A stretch of 46,596 bases of DNA, from NCBI GenBank assembly GCA_016933575.1, contig JAFGAR010000152.1, positions 1 through 46,596 of the forward strand, read 5' to 3'. The notes below the pieces were generated by a model that was given only the letters and a program-made list of their open reading frames with translations, was not told the DNA's origin and ran no database searches. The translations under genes were made by a program, and so were the position numbers. The stretch is from Candidatus Thorarchaeota archaeon. Lineage in GTDB: Archaea > Asgardarchaeota > Thorarchaeia > Thorarchaeales > Thorarchaeaceae. Of the stretch, positions 14,245 through 23,513 are shown piece by piece; position 1 is the stretch's first letter; each line of letters starts with the position of its first letter.

Positions 14245-14553
14245 ATGCCTGAATTTGGAAATCCCTTTAATGTAAAGACAAATGAACGTAAATTGACCGA
14301 CTCTGAACTAATTCGTGCAATTAGGTTCATGATTTCAGCAGAATATGAAGCAATCCAACTCTACATGCAACTAGCTGAGTCTACTGACAATAAACTGGCT
14401 AAAGAGGTCTTAATTGACATTGCTGATGAAGAACGAGTCCATGCTGGTGAATTTCTAAAACTTCTCTATCACCTTGCTCCTGATGAAGAAGAATTCTACA
14501 GAGAAGGAATGGAAGAAGTAGAAGAAATCATGGAAAAGCTCGGTACTAAGTGA
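14245..14553 (+). CDS. Ferritin-like / rubrerythrin-family protein (single short domain)
   Basis: A 102-aa helical protein with paired diiron motifs: ISAEYEAIQLYMQLAE (Glu near 34) and ADEERVHAGEFLKLL (ExxH near 65). Two helices suggest that a dimer builds the four-helix diiron site, as in encapsulated ferritin-like proteins and related COG1633 members. The likely role is iron oxidation and storage or peroxide defence. A C-terminal tail VEEIMEKLGTK might be a cargo tag, but no encapsulin gene is in the window. A TATA box (CTTATATATCG, about 14207-14217) lies close before the ATG, so the mRNA is nearly leaderless. Confidence 0.85.
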   Translation: MPEFGNPFNVKTNERKLTDSELIRAIRFMISAEYEAIQLYMQLAESTDNKLAKEVLIDIADEERVHAGEFLKLLYHLAPDEEEFYREGMEEVEEIMEKLGTK

Positions 14554-14600
14554 CTTCCATATCACTAACCTATGTGAATTGTAAAATTTCTTCCTTACTA

Positions 14601-16613
14601 CTACTGCATTTCACAGGTAGGACATCCTGAATAGAGTACCTGTAATCCATCAAGGCACCCATCACGGAAGACAGTTATCCCCTTGAGACAGAGTTCATCT
14701 GCCAGTAAGAATATTCTCTCAACATCATCAATCGTCGAATGACTTGGTAGATTGACAGTTTTGGACACTGCATTGTCGGTATGTTTCTGAAATGCCGCCT
14801 GCATCCTAACATGCCAAGTTGGATTAATCTCATGTGCGGTTTTAAACAGCTTTTTGACATCCTCTGGGATAGTTCCAATCTCTTGTATAGACCCTGTTCT
14901 GGCAACCTGCCGTTCAAGTTCTTCGCTCCACATTCCTCGCCTCTCAGCCATATCCTTGAAGAGTGGATTCACTTCGCTAAGATGAATTCCCTCAGCTAGC
15001 ATTCTGCTGTGAGAAACAGCAAACAATGGTTCAATCCCACTGGTTGTCTGAGCTATCAGACCAATACTACCTGTTGGTGCAATTGTTATCAAGGCTGCAT
15101 TTCGTTTCCAGCTGTTCCTCTGTTTCAGGTTTGCAAAATTCTCAAAGTTACCTCTGGTCCTTGCCAGTTCCGCAGATGACCGTTCAGCCCTTTTTCTAAT
15201 GAAGGCTATTACTTCTTCAGCTTTTTCAATAGCCTCTACCGAATCATAAGCAATGCCCAGTTGTATAAGGAACTCAGCAAATCCCATTATTCCAAGTCCA
15301 ATCTTTCGGTTAGCTTTTGTTACCTTCTCAATCTCACTTATTGGGTATACATTGAGATCAATGATATTATCGAGGAATCTTACAGACAGTCGTATGACAT
15401 CTTCGAGTCGTTCCCAGGTAATCCGTCCATCCTTGACCATCTTCGAGAGATTGATACTTCCCAGTACGCATGATTCGTACGGTAAAAGAGGTTGTTCTCC
15501 ACAGGGGTTTGTCGACTCTATCAATCCATCCTTGAGCGGGTGCTCTTCATTGATACGATCTATGAAAATGATACCTGGGTCTCCTGTGCTCCACGCATTG
15601 TAAACAATAGCATCGAATATGGCTCTTGCTTTTACAGATTTTCCTGTCTCTTTTGTACTAGGATTGACAAGTTTGATCTCAGTATCACTCTTCAGTGCTG
15701 ACATGAACGCCTTTGTTATGGCCACTGAAATATTGAAGTTCTTGAATGTCCGCTTATCAGATTTGCACGAGATGAACTCTATGATATCTGGATGATCACA
15801 ACGAAGTATAGCCATGTTCGCGCCTCTTCTCCGTCCACCTTGCTTGATTACATCCGTTGCAGTATCATAGACTCGCATAAAGGATACTGGCCCACTGGCA
15901 ACACCACCAGTTGTACCCACTCTTGATCCCTTAGATCTCAATCTAGAGAAAGAAAATCCCGTACCTCCACCTGACTTCTGAACAATAGCCATGTGCCTGA
16001 GCGATGTGAAAATTGAGTTCATATCATCATCGATGGGAAGGACGAAACAAGCGCTGCACTGACCAAGCTCTGTACCAGCATTGAAGAGCGTGGGACTATT
16101 AGGCAGAAATTCAAGATTTGCCATCATATAATAGAAGAGGTCGTCATACTCCTTCACATTAGCATTCTCATCATACATCTTCTCAATACTCGCTACAGCT
16201 GATGAGACCCTTCGAAAGAGCTGCGATGGTGTTTCAATAGGATTTCCATCTTCATCCTTCAGTAAATATCTCTTAAGCACAGTTGCTGCATTTGGCCCAA
16301 ACTTGAGATCATCCACAACACCTACCTGTTGGAGGATTCTTCGAATCTCGCTGTGTTTCTCTCGATATTTCATGTAACGTCGCGCAATGTCAGTATATCC
16401 TCGTAGCATCAGGGTATCTTCAACAATGTCTTGGATATCTTCGATGTTAATGATATCTTCTCCTCGCTCAGTGATTATTTGTACCACTTCTTTTGTGATT
16501 CCACGAACTGGGCTCGCATCTTGATTTCCTGCTTCGAAGGCTTTTGTGATAGCGACTTCGATCTTTGTTTCATCGAAATCTACTATTCTTTTATCGCGTT
16601 TCTCTACCTTCAC
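14601..16613 (-). CDS. nrdJ: Class II (adenosylcobalamin-dependent) ribonucleotide reductase
   Basis: A 670-aa ribonucleotide reductase making dNTP precursors without oxygen. An ATP-cone occupies about 1-90 (MKVEKRDKRIVDFDETKIEV). The catalytic barrel includes FLPNSPTLFNAG, GQCSACFVLP, QKSGGGTGFSFSRLR, GRRRGANMAIL and the active-site loop ESTNPCGEQPLLPYESC. APTGSIGLIAQTTSGIEP follows. The C-terminus ends in the redox pair CPTC. Length and motifs fit class II enzymes; there is no small-subunit gene. It starts at GTG 16613 with AAGGAG about eight bases upstream. A TATA-like TTATAGC lies further up, near 16662. Confidence 0.94.
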   Translation of the reverse strand: MKVEKRDKRIVDFDETKIEVAITKAFEAGNQDASPVRGITKEVVQIITERGEDIINIEDIQDIVEDTLMLRGYTDIARRYMKYREKHSEIRRILQQVGVVDDLKFGPNAATVLKRYLLKDEDGNPIETPSQLFRRVSSAVASIEKMYDENANVKEYDDLFYYMMANLEFLPNSPTLFNAGTELGQCSACFVLPIDDDMNSIFTSLRHMAIVQKSGGGTGFSFSRLRSKGSRVGTTGGVASGPVSFMRVYDTATDVIKQGGRRRGANMAILRCDHPDIIEFISCKSDKRTFKNFNISVAITKAFMSALKSDTEIKLVNPSTKETGKSVKARAIFDAIVYNAWSTGDPGIIFIDRINEEHPLKDGLIESTNPCGEQPLLPYESCVLGSINLSKMVKDGRITWERLEDVIRLSVRFLDNIIDLNVYPISEIEKVTKANRKIGLGIMGFAEFLIQLGIAYDSVEAIEKAEEVIAFIRKRAERSSAELARTRGNFENFANLKQRNSWKRNAALITIAPTGSIGLIAQTTSGIEPLFAVSHSRMLAEGIHLSEVNPLFKDMAERRGMWSEELERQVARTGSIQEIGTIPEDVKKLFKTAHEINPTWHVRMQAAFQKHTDNAVSKTVNLPSHSTIDDVERIFLLADELCLKGITVFRDGCLDGLQVLYSGCPTCEMQ

Positions 16614-16619
16614 TGTTGA

Positions 16620-17482
16620 ATCTCCTTAGCTTTTTGTACTCTCAATATCTGAACTCAACAATCTGCTATAAGCACAACTCAAAATCTTGTGGTTGCTCGG
16701 ATTAATTATCCTTCTCAATGAGAACTAGTCTATTTGCTATTTACACATATTGGAATCTTTCCAGTCTATTTCATTTAACCTGAATTTGTCAGGATAATTG
16801 AAGTACAGAAATTGTATGATGCGGCGCGAATTTGCAGGTATCAAAGGATTGATATCTATTTATTCATTATAGTTAATTACCCAAGTGGGAGAGTACGCAA
16901 AGGACACAAAGCGTCTACGCTCTGAGTTCATTGCTCAAAACGACGAAAGAGCTATGAATGATAGAAACATTGCATAGATGGGTCGAACAAGTGTCTAAGG
17001 CTTATAATCCGCTTGGGTTTCTTCATTTTGATATTATTCTTTAAGGAACCTCAAAGTGAATTTTAGATTGAATCCGATTAGTGATAGAATCATGAATTAT
17101 ATGCACAGTTTCGAAGCAAACTGTTCTTCTTCCGACTATGGTTTTCGATTACTATGATTAGGTGTGAGTCTGACAAGAATATACACAGACTTTACTTCTA
17201 TTGATTAAGTACCTTGATTATTTCTCGAGTTGTCACAAGTGTTGCTCCATGGACTTCCTTCATGTGTCTAAGGGCAAAATTATGATTCTCTATGGAGAGA
17301 AGATATGGCTTATTCCTATATTCAGTCAGGAATATGAAAAATATGTAGTAGACACCCACGGAGATATTTCACTCAGAAGACACAATTCTATCTAGTAGCA
17401 ATGCTAATCCTAGACTTGATTGGTATTTTTCTATAAAGAATGTCCTAGTCTTGAATCAAAATATCTTGTCTTATGCCATCAA
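16620..17482. other. Long intergenic region without a convincing gene
   Basis: About 860 bases between nrdJ and the small HTH gene. The leftward nrdJ promoter is at its left end. A 30-codon frame from GTG near 16885 (charged and helical, ending at TAG near 16977) could be a gene fragment. A 64-codon frame at 17201-17395 has no family resemblance. AGCG-TCTA-CGCT near 16910 is a small hairpin. I found no tRNA, rRNA or repeat here. Confidence 0.4.
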
Positions 17483-17758
17483 CTATTTCGGATATTCCTT
17501 GAATGCTAGCCATCGATTGCCTTCTTCATCTGTGAATATTATCATCTTCATGTTCAGATCCTTAGCGTATCCTCGAAGTGTATGATGGGTGACTCCCATG
17601 TATTTCTCTACATCTTCCAAACTCATGGGTTCTCCTACTTCCTTGTATTTTGCGAGAAGTTTTTTGAATCTTGGATAATTTCTCGACCGTCCCCTACGAT
17701 ATCTCAACTCTCTCTCAGTCTTAGTTTTAATTTCGTCTAATTCCACTGTATTATACAC
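17483..17758 (-). CDS. Small putative HTH DNA-binding protein
   Basis: A 91-aa basic protein. Residues 42-72 (PMSLEDVEKYMGVTHHTLRG) look like a helix-turn-helix, followed by a winged-type strand pair (MKMIIFTDEEGNRWLAF). The N-terminus is strongly basic (TERELRYRRGRSRNYPRFKKL). It may be a transcription regulator; the target is unknown. It is divergent from the BON-domain gene at 17882 with an AT-rich spacer, so it could control that gene. No known family name can be given. Confidence 0.65.
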   Translation of the reverse strand: MYNTVELDEIKTKTERELRYRRGRSRNYPRFKKLLAKYKEVGEPMSLEDVEKYMGVTHHTLRGYAKDLNMKMIIFTDEEGNRWLAFKEYPK

Positions 17759-17881
17759 CTAATTAGTTTCTATTATATATGATATGTGTACTTAATATAT
17801 AAGTATTATCAAATCTCTATCGTATACCTATCATAACACTTATTACAAACAATTCCTATACTATACTAAGGACTGACTAAG

Positions 17882-18544
17882 ATGAAAAATACAGACGAAA
17901 TAATAAAGAAGACAATTATTGATACATTATACTGGGATAGTAGAGTTGATGCTTCCGACGTGAAGGTCGAAGTTGATAATAGAGAAGTGACAATCCGCGG
18001 CACTGTACCAAATTACTCTGCGTCTGAAGCTGCTTTATTTGATGCCTATAAGGCACATGGAGTTACGAAAGTTGATAATCAACTACTTGTAAAATACCCG
18101 CAATTATCGAAGTTTCCCACTGATAAAGAGATTGCAAAGAACATTGAAACCCAATTGGCACTCTATGCAAGTACAAGGGACTCAGACATACAAGTGTTTG
18201 TAAAGGATGGTAAAGTCATACTGAAAGGACATGTTGATGCTTATTGGAAGAAATCACGGGTAGAACAGCTGATTTCCGATTTAATTGGTGTTGTCGGTAT
18301 CACAAATACAATTACTGTGGTTCCTACAAAGACCGTAGTTGACGATGTCATTGCAGATGATGTTGTACAAGCTATTAATCGAAGCTACATTGTTGATGTG
18401 AATGATATTGACGTTCGAGTACAGAATGGAATAGTCACTCTATCGGGAGATGTTTCAAATCGTGTAGAGTACGATGCTGCCATTGAAGCTGCATCGAACA
18501 CCTTTGGCGTCAAAGATGTAATCGATCGTCTACACATTAAATAA
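17882..18544 (+). CDS. Triple BON-domain protein
   Basis: A 220-aa protein made of three BON domains in tandem, at about 5-70, 80-148 and 152-220. Each has the pattern D-V-x-V-x-(D/N)-G-x-V-x-L-x-G: VEVDNREVTIRGTV, VFVKDGKVILKGHV, and VRVQNGIVTLSGDVSN. BON domains bind lipids or stabilise membranes and are frequent in OsmY-like stress proteins. Here there is no signal peptide, so the protein is presumably cytoplasmic or acts on the inner face of the membrane. A terminator-like hairpin follows at 18568. Confidence 0.9.
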   Translation: MKNTDEIIKKTIIDTLYWDSRVDASDVKVEVDNREVTIRGTVPNYSASEAALFDAYKAHGVTKVDNQLLVKYPQLSKFPTDKEIAKNIETQLALYASTRDSDIQVFVKDGKVILKGHVDAYWKKSRVEQLISDLIGVVGITNTITVVPTKTVVDDVIADDVVQAINRSYIVDVNDIDVRVQNGIVTLSGDVSNRVEYDAAIEAASNTFGVKDVIDRLHIK

Positions 18545-18567
18545 TCAAGAACAATCTCTTATTGGAT

Positions 18568-18592
18568 AAAGGATCCAATCCTTTCCCTTTTG
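18568..18592 (+). terminator. Hairpin with T-rich tail after the BON gene
   Basis: AAAGGAT (18568-18574), a three-base loop CCA, and ATCCTTT (18578-18584) form a perfect seven-pair hairpin followed by CCCTTTT. It lies between the convergent BON gene and MFS gene and could stop transcription of the former. Confidence 0.55.
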
Positions 18593-18608
18593 GGTAGTTG
18601 GAATGAAC

Positions 18609-19937
18609 TCAAGAAGAGTCCTCCCAACTCACTACCTCTTTTTCGATAGTAATCTTTTTTCTAACTGGATCATCAGCCTTGAGAAGCAATAGACTAGCTA
18701 ATAGAAGAAGAATGCTAGCAACTGCAAATGGTATCATTCCAATGAGTCCTGAATGTTCAGCTCCAACAACTGGTATCGCTGTGATATCTGCTATATATCC
18801 TAGGAATAAAGGACCCAGAACAAAACCAAAGTCACCTATCATACGATAGAGTCCCATTGAGATCTCAATCTTGTCTTGGGGTGATAGATCTGTGACATAA
18901 GCTGCCATGGGACCTGATATGCCAGTGAATGCTCCATAGATTATCAAAGACAATGATAAACCACCCATATCACTCGAATAAGGAATAGTAATTGTGATTA
19001 GTGCTGTAAGCAGTAGGCATAGTACCAATGGAGCCCTTCTTCCTATTCTATCTGAAATAGATCCCATTGGCACCATTGTGATTGCAGTTGCCACTCCTGC
19101 TAGAGTCAGAACTACACCAATAGCGGTGGAATCTAAACCAAGATTATTAGATCCGAAAAGAGGAACAAGTGTACTTCTCACGCCAGTCCGAATGAAGAAT
19201 AGGGAAAATGTTGCAAATGTAGCAAGAAGATATGAACGATAAGAAAGGATTTGCCGAATGTCTTGGAAGACAGTTCTGGATTCAGTAGATTCGTAAGTTC
19301 TGAACTCATCGGTCGTAGTTGCTTTTTCAGAATTGCTTAGCCTAGGTAGAAGAAGCGTAGGAACTATTCCAAAGCCTGCAACTAATGCATAAGCAAAGAA
19401 AGGCGCATGAATATCGTAGATATCTGCTAATACTCCACCAAAGGTTGGTCCAAATATGCTTCCTAGAAGTAACATTCCCATATAGAGACTCATCCATTGT
19501 CCTCGTTTTTCTTTCCCAGAAATCTGTGCTAGAAAGACCGTTGCTGATGTGACATAAAACGCGGACCCTGCACCCTCTATCATCCTAGCAATTACAAGTA
19601 TGATATAGCTTGGTGCCATACCAGCGAGTATTGATGAAATCACTATGAGAATGAGTCCTGTTATCATTATCTTCTTCTTATCATACCTCTTAGAGAGAAC
19701 TCCTGCGGGCATGTCTAGGAACATTCTTGTGATAGCAAATGAAGAAATAACAAAGCCCACAAGTGTATACGACACCTGAAAACTCTCAGCATATGTCGGC
19801 AGGATTGGAGCTACCATATTTAGACCAAGTAAGACGCAGAAAGTTACTGAAGATAAGTTCAGGACAGTGAGCACACCACCCCTGTTATTCTTACCAAGTT
19901 CGAGGTATTGGTCTATATCCTGCGAATCTTCAGACAA
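18609..19937 (-). CDS. Major facilitator superfamily transporter
   Basis: A 442-aa MFS protein with about 12 hydrophobic segments in two halves of six. The first half has a motif A-like sequence (GVLSKRYDKKKIM) and GAGSAFYVTSA in segment 5. The second half has the duplicated motif SISDRIGRRAP after segment 8. The cytoplasmic loop between halves (around 210-225, EKATTTDEFRTYESTE) is acidic. Membership in the drug/multidrug or sugar subgroup cannot be settled by eye, so the substrate is unknown. It is a monocistronic leftward gene, convergent with the BON gene. Confidence 0.9.
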   Translation of the reverse strand: MSEDSQDIDQYLELGKNNRGGVLTVLNLSSVTFCVLLGLNMVAPILPTYAESFQVSYTLVGFVISSFAITRMFLDMPAGVLSKRYDKKKIMITGLILIVISSILAGMAPSYIILVIARMIEGAGSAFYVTSATVFLAQISGKEKRGQWMSLYMGMLLLGSIFGPTFGGVLADIYDIHAPFFAYALVAGFGIVPTLLLPRLSNSEKATTTDEFRTYESTESRTVFQDIRQILSYRSYLLATFATFSLFFIRTGVRSTLVPLFGSNNLGLDSTAIGVVLTLAGVATAITMVPMGSISDRIGRRAPLVLCLLLTALITITIPYSSDMGGLSLSLIIYGAFTGISGPMAAYVTDLSPQDKIEISMGLYRMIGDFGFVLGPLFLGYIADITAIPVVGAEHSGLIGMIPFAVASILLLLASLLLLKADDPVRKKITIEKEVVSWEDSS

Positions 19938-20132
19938 AAGTAATACTCACCTGCATTCTCTCGAGCTATAGCCTCCATTTAAAATACTTTGAGATTGGAT
20001 TAATGCAGTTCATGCTTAGTCATTAATGGAGCGACAGAGAGAACGTAGTTCTTATTTGGTGAACCAACTCTCAAATATTGTAATCTATAACTTGGATAAT
20101 CTCAGAATTCGTTCTGGAATAGAACTAAGGAT

Positions 20133-20636
20133 TTGCTATGTGTGAAGGATGAGAAAAAACAGATTGCACTTGCACTTATAGGACAACCCGGTGTAGGCAA
20201 GAGCACAATAGTTCGTCTTATTGATGAAACAGTAGAGAGTCGTGGTACAACGTACGTCATAGAGACCGATGCAGTCCGATACACGTTCTGGGAACTCCAG
20301 ACCTCAAGTTATGAGCCTGAAAGGCTTAGCATATTCTCAACATCATTTCTGAATGAGAGTATACCGTACAATCGCTATTTACTGATTGTCACTAATAGTA
20401 CGCAGGAAGATGTGAATCAGCTGAAGTACTCAAAGAGATACCTTAGAAGTCTATTTCCTAAGACCAAGTTTGGAATAATCGCAAATATGCAGGATCTAAA
20501 GGATCGCCTGAATCGCACTCGTATAGAAAAGATGACAAGTCTTCCTACTCTAGAGATCTCTGCAATCAATGAGAGTCATAGAAGTCGGCTTATCAACTTC
20601 ATATCCTATCTCATAAATTCTGAATCAGGATTGTAA
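20133..20636 (+). CDS. Degenerate Ras/Arf-like small GTPase
   Basis: A 167-aa P-loop protein of small-GTPase size. Walker A is GQPGVGKS at residues 17-24. The DxxG (G3) motif is missing; the equivalent strand reads YTFWELQ. The NKxD position reads ANMQDL, and EISA fits the G5 Ser-Ala. The protein may bind nucleotide weakly or hydrolyse it slowly. Expanded sets of small GTPases, including degraded ones, are a hallmark of Asgard archaea, so this gene supports that placement. It starts at TTG 20133 or GTG 20142. Confidence 0.75.
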   Translation: MLCVKDEKKQIALALIGQPGVGKSTIVRLIDETVESRGTTYVIETDAVRYTFWELQTSSYEPERLSIFSTSFLNESIPYNRYLLIVTNSTQEDVNQLKYSKRYLRSLFPKTKFGIIANMQDLKDRLNRTRIEKMTSLPTLEISAINESHRSRLINFISYLINSESGL

Positions 20637-20641
20637 CTTCT

Positions 20642-21184
20642 TTACCTATTCCCATAACCCATTGAGCGTCTTAACTTTGGATCTATTTTATCAAAGATGA
20701 TTTTGCATGGCGTTGGGAGTTTTGGGATTGCTCTCTTCAATGCCTCTTGTGCATGCTCAATGAATTGATTTCTACATCGGATGGATATTATTGGTTGTCT
20801 TGGTTTTATCCTCGCAGCAAGTCCGATGACCTTTCCAAAGGATAAGCGCATACCATCTTGGACCCTATCTGCGCCAGCTCCTGTTATCATCTTATTCTCT
20901 CTGAGATGATGAAATGGTTTTATCCTTATCCGCAAATGGTAGTTCTGCCTACCGACATTCTTCATCATGTATCTATTAGATGAAACTCTAGCTGCCTCAA
21001 GAGCTTGATGACGTATCTGACAACGTTCTAACCCAATAACTGATAATTTGGCATCGAATTTTCCTGAGGTGTTTCCCATATCATAGCTAGTAATCTTGCT
21101 AGCTGGTCTCCGATGGATGAAACGTTTTCTTGTAAAAGGAGGTCGATCACATTCCCGATAACATTGTCCTGGTCTTTTTCCCAT
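20642..21184 (-). CDS. rpl10e: Ribosomal protein L10e (uL16)
   Basis: A 180-aa large-subunit ribosomal protein of the archaeal/eukaryotic L10e (uL16) family. The conserved start is MGKRPGQCYR. It continues through QALEAARVSSNRYM, NYHLRIRIKPFHHLRENKM and GAGADRVQDGMRLSFGKVIG, to a basic C-terminus. It contacts 5S rRNA and the A-site region. Usual length is about 170-180 aa, so it is complete. It is the strongest housekeeping marker in the window and supports an archaeal origin. The next leftward gene upstream is a small unknown protein. Confidence 0.96.
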   Translation of the reverse strand: MGKRPGQCYRECDRPPFTRKRFIHRRPASKITSYDMGNTSGKFDAKLSVIGLERCQIRHQALEAARVSSNRYMMKNVGRQNYHLRIRIKPFHHLRENKMITGAGADRVQDGMRLSFGKVIGLAARIKPRQPIISIRCRNQFIEHAQEALKRAIPKLPTPCKIIFDKIDPKLRRSMGYGNR

Positions 21185-21207
21185 ATTCTATTGAATCCTT
21201 TACTTCT

Positions 21208-21444
21208 TCATTTCCTTTTCATGATCTTCTTTGCTGAAAGGATGTCAGTGTTTCCCAGTGTATCGTATTCCACAACCACTTGTTCTCCTTTGTCTATGGT
21301 ATCATATTCCGTTAACGCATCGACTTTCATCTTCAAATATTTCTTATCGGGAGTTTCAATTGTAATATAGCCATAACTCACTTCTGTTGCTGGTATCTTA
21401 CCAATTTGTGCACCTACTATTTCTCCCACTGTATTTTTTTTCAT
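21208..21444 (-). CDS. Small beta-rich protein, unknown function
   Basis: A 78-aa protein from ATG 21444 (MKKNTVGEIVGAQIGKIPAT). An upstream start at 21480 would add 12 unlikely residues. The pattern of short strands (SYGYITIETPDKKYLKMKV, EQVVVEYDTLG) suggests a small OB-like or SH3-like barrel. I do not recognise the family. It lies just upstream of rpl10e on the same strand with a 23-base gap, so the two are probably cotranscribed. That hints at a translation-related role by position only. Confidence 0.62.
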   Translation of the reverse strand: MKKNTVGEIVGAQIGKIPATEVSYGYITIETPDKKYLKMKVDALTEYDTIDKGEQVVVEYDTLGNTDILSAKKIMKRK

Positions 21445-21480
21445 TTTATCACCTATGATTGACAACTCGTAACCACACAA

Positions 21481-21911
21481 ATCAAGTTAATTCTCCTTTT
21501 AGAGCGTCATTTTTTTTTCCGAATGACAATCTTCTCTGGATTTGAAGGTCTTCTCATACCAAATCTCAATTTTGATAGCTACACATGACATCACCGTAAG
21601 GATGGACCATGAAATTCGTAGTATGTCAAAGGGTTTGGCACTGTTGTCTTTCTTATACAGATCTAAGAATATTTTGATATGATATCAATTTTTCGGAATA
21701 ATAGACCTTTTTTGACTGGAATTAGCATTATTAGTACTAATTTTTACTAAATAAGAATTATAATTACTCTTTATATCCTGAGATTTATAAAGCAATTATT
21801 CGATAGTATCAGTGTAGGGTTGCTACAATAGATGGAATTGTTTAGAATTGCAATAGAAAGAATCTGGCATTTGCGTTTTGTGCATCCCTAAGAATAATGT
21901 AAGTGATTTGA
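21481..21911. other. AT-rich intergenic region with divergent promoters
   Basis: There is no convincing gene. A TATA box (GATTTATAAAG, about 21782-21792) faces the SSB gene and predicts a leader of about 95 bases. That leader contains a 19-codon upstream frame (ATG near 21832, stop near 21889) lacking a clear ribosome site. The left part is the promoter region of the small gene ahead of rpl10e. Confidence 0.4.
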
Positions 21912-22439
21912 ATGACTTCTGAAATTGATAATGAGAGTAAGACTGCTGAAGAAGCAAATGAGGCACTAATTGAAGAACTAAAACCACGAATGAAAAGTGT
22001 GAAAGTGGTCTTCAGAGTCGTGGGGAAAGGGGAAGTACGAGAAGTCAGTTCTCGTAATACTGGCGAAAAGCATAGAGTAACAGAGGCTATTGTTGGAGAC
22101 AGTACTGGTATTGTAACACTTCCTCTATGGGATGAAAGCATAGGCACTATTGAGGTGGGAAAAACCTATAGTCTTGAAAATGGATATACAGGTCTCTTCC
22201 GAGGTAATTTGCAGCTGAAGATTGGACGAAATAGCACAGTGACAGAATCTGAAACTGAGATTGGCACAGTGAATCAGGATGTTGACATGTCTGCAGAGAA
22301 TCATCGCAGATCTAGAGAACGTCATTGGTATCAACCTTCAGGTACACCTCGAGGTTACACCAGCTTTGGTAATTCACGAAGAGATAATGAAAGATACTCC
22401 CATCGTGAGCGTTATAGTCGACATAGACGGAGATGGTAG
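21912..22439 (+). CDS. OB-fold single-stranded DNA/RNA-binding protein (SSB/SOSS-B-like)
   Basis: A 175-aa protein. Residues 25-115 form an OB fold of the RPA/SOSS-B type (MKSVKVVFRVVGKGEVREV, EAIVGDSTGIVTLPLWDESI, LENGYTGLFRGNLQLKIGR). The C-terminal tail (130-175) is rich in Arg, Ser, His and Tyr (RRSRERHWYQ, SHRERYSRHRRRW) and probably disordered. Such tails bind nucleic acid or partner proteins. The likely role is protecting ssDNA in replication and repair. It ends 10 bases before the TFB start, so SSB and TFB form one unit. Confidence 0.85.
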   Translation: MTSEIDNESKTAEEANEALIEELKPRMKSVKVVFRVVGKGEVREVSSRNTGEKHRVTEAIVGDSTGIVTLPLWDESIGTIEVGKTYSLENGYTGLFRGNLQLKIGRNSTVTESETEIGTVNQDVDMSAENHRRSRERHWYQPSGTPRGYTSFGNSRRDNERYSHRERYSRHRRRW

Positions 22440-22449
22440 TGTAATAAAG

Positions 22450-23406
22450 ATGGCCTCCAGAACACCAAGTACGGTACAGGAAGAAAAACCGACAAAACCC
22501 AGCCGGTTCACCTGCCCTGATTGTGGGGCTCACAAAGATGTTCAGATTTTACAGACTGGTGATATTGTCTGTGCAAAATGTGGTCTAGTTGTAAGTGAAC
22601 GACAAATTGATCCGGGTCCTGAATGGAGAGCATTTACTGCTGATGAAAAACGTGCAAGGACTAGAACTGGTAGCCCCATCCGCTACACATCTTCTGATAA
22701 AGGACTCTCAACTCTAATCGGATGGCAGAACAAGGATCGTTCTGGTAAAAATTTCTCACCAGAGCGTAGAGCCGCAATCACACGAATGAGGAAGTGGCAG
22801 ATTCGTTCGAGAGTGCACAGTTCTGTTGACAGGAATCTATCCCAAGCGAACTCAGAAATTAATCGGTTGATATCCCAGTTGGGGCTGAAAGATGGGGTCA
22901 AGGAACTTGCTGCTATGCTGTATCGAAAACTTATTGTGAAACGGCTCGTACGGAGTCGTTCTATTGATGCACTTGCAGCTGCATCAATCTATGCTGCACT
23001 CCGTCTGAGAAAAATACCCCGGTCACTAAAAGAGATAGCGAAGCATTCACATCTGAATTATAAGGTAATTGGGCGATATTATCGCCTCCTGGTGAGAAAA
23101 CTCAATCTGAAAATGCCTGTTCCTGATCCAATGAATTATGTTCCAAAGTTTATCACTAAACTCAATCTTCCAGGCGCGATGCAAGCAAAAGTATTGGATG
23201 TTCTCCAAGATGCTAAGGATTATGGGGGTCTTATCACTGGTCGCGATCCCCGTGGTCTAGCAGCTGGTGCGATTTACATAGCTTCCATACTTACCGATAA
23301 TCGGGTGACTCAAAGGGAGATTGCATACGCCACTGGTGTTACTGAAGTCACTGTTCGAAATCGCTACAAGGAGCTTGTCAGAGAGCTAGAGATAGCCCCT
23401 CTGTAA
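22450..23406 (+). CDS. tfb: Transcription initiation factor B (TFB1)
   Basis: A 318-aa archaeal TFIIB homologue that recruits RNA polymerase to TBP-bound promoters. The zinc ribbon uses C22, C25, C41 and C44 (CPDCGAHKD and CAKCGLVV). The B-reader/linker (GPEWRAFTADEKRARTRTG) follows. Two cyclin folds lie at about 115-205 and 215-310, with VTQREIAYATGVTEVTVRNR as the BRE-contacting HTH. ATG 22450 is chosen because the zinc ribbon starts 20 residues later; the longer frame from 22279 overlaps the SSB gene. It is a paralogue of the TFB at 28340-29323. Confidence 0.96.
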   Translation: MASRTPSTVQEEKPTKPSRFTCPDCGAHKDVQILQTGDIVCAKCGLVVSERQIDPGPEWRAFTADEKRARTRTGSPIRYTSSDKGLSTLIGWQNKDRSGKNFSPERRAAITRMRKWQIRSRVHSSVDRNLSQANSEINRLISQLGLKDGVKELAAMLYRKLIVKRLVRSRSIDALAAASIYAALRLRKIPRSLKEIAKHSHLNYKVIGRYYRLLVRKLNLKMPVPDPMNYVPKFITKLNLPGAMQAKVLDVLQDAKDYGGLITGRDPRGLAAGAIYIASILTDNRVTQREIAYATGVTEVTVRNRYKELVRELEIAPL

Positions 23407-23513
23407 TTGTACTTGTCCAATTCACAGATACTTGTGTAATAATAATTTAGGACGCCTATGTTTTATATAAATCTCTAGAATTTGGCAAGTTTGTGAGTTC
23501 ATCATTTCTTGTT

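Noticed and set aside
17201..17395. 64-codon frame in the nrdJ-HTH gap
   Set aside because: No ribosome site, promoter or family resemblance; composition like random AT-rich sequence.
22279..22449. N-terminal extension of TFB1 from 22279
   Set aside because: It overlaps the SSB gene and lacks family resemblance; ATG 22450 gives a normal TFB length.
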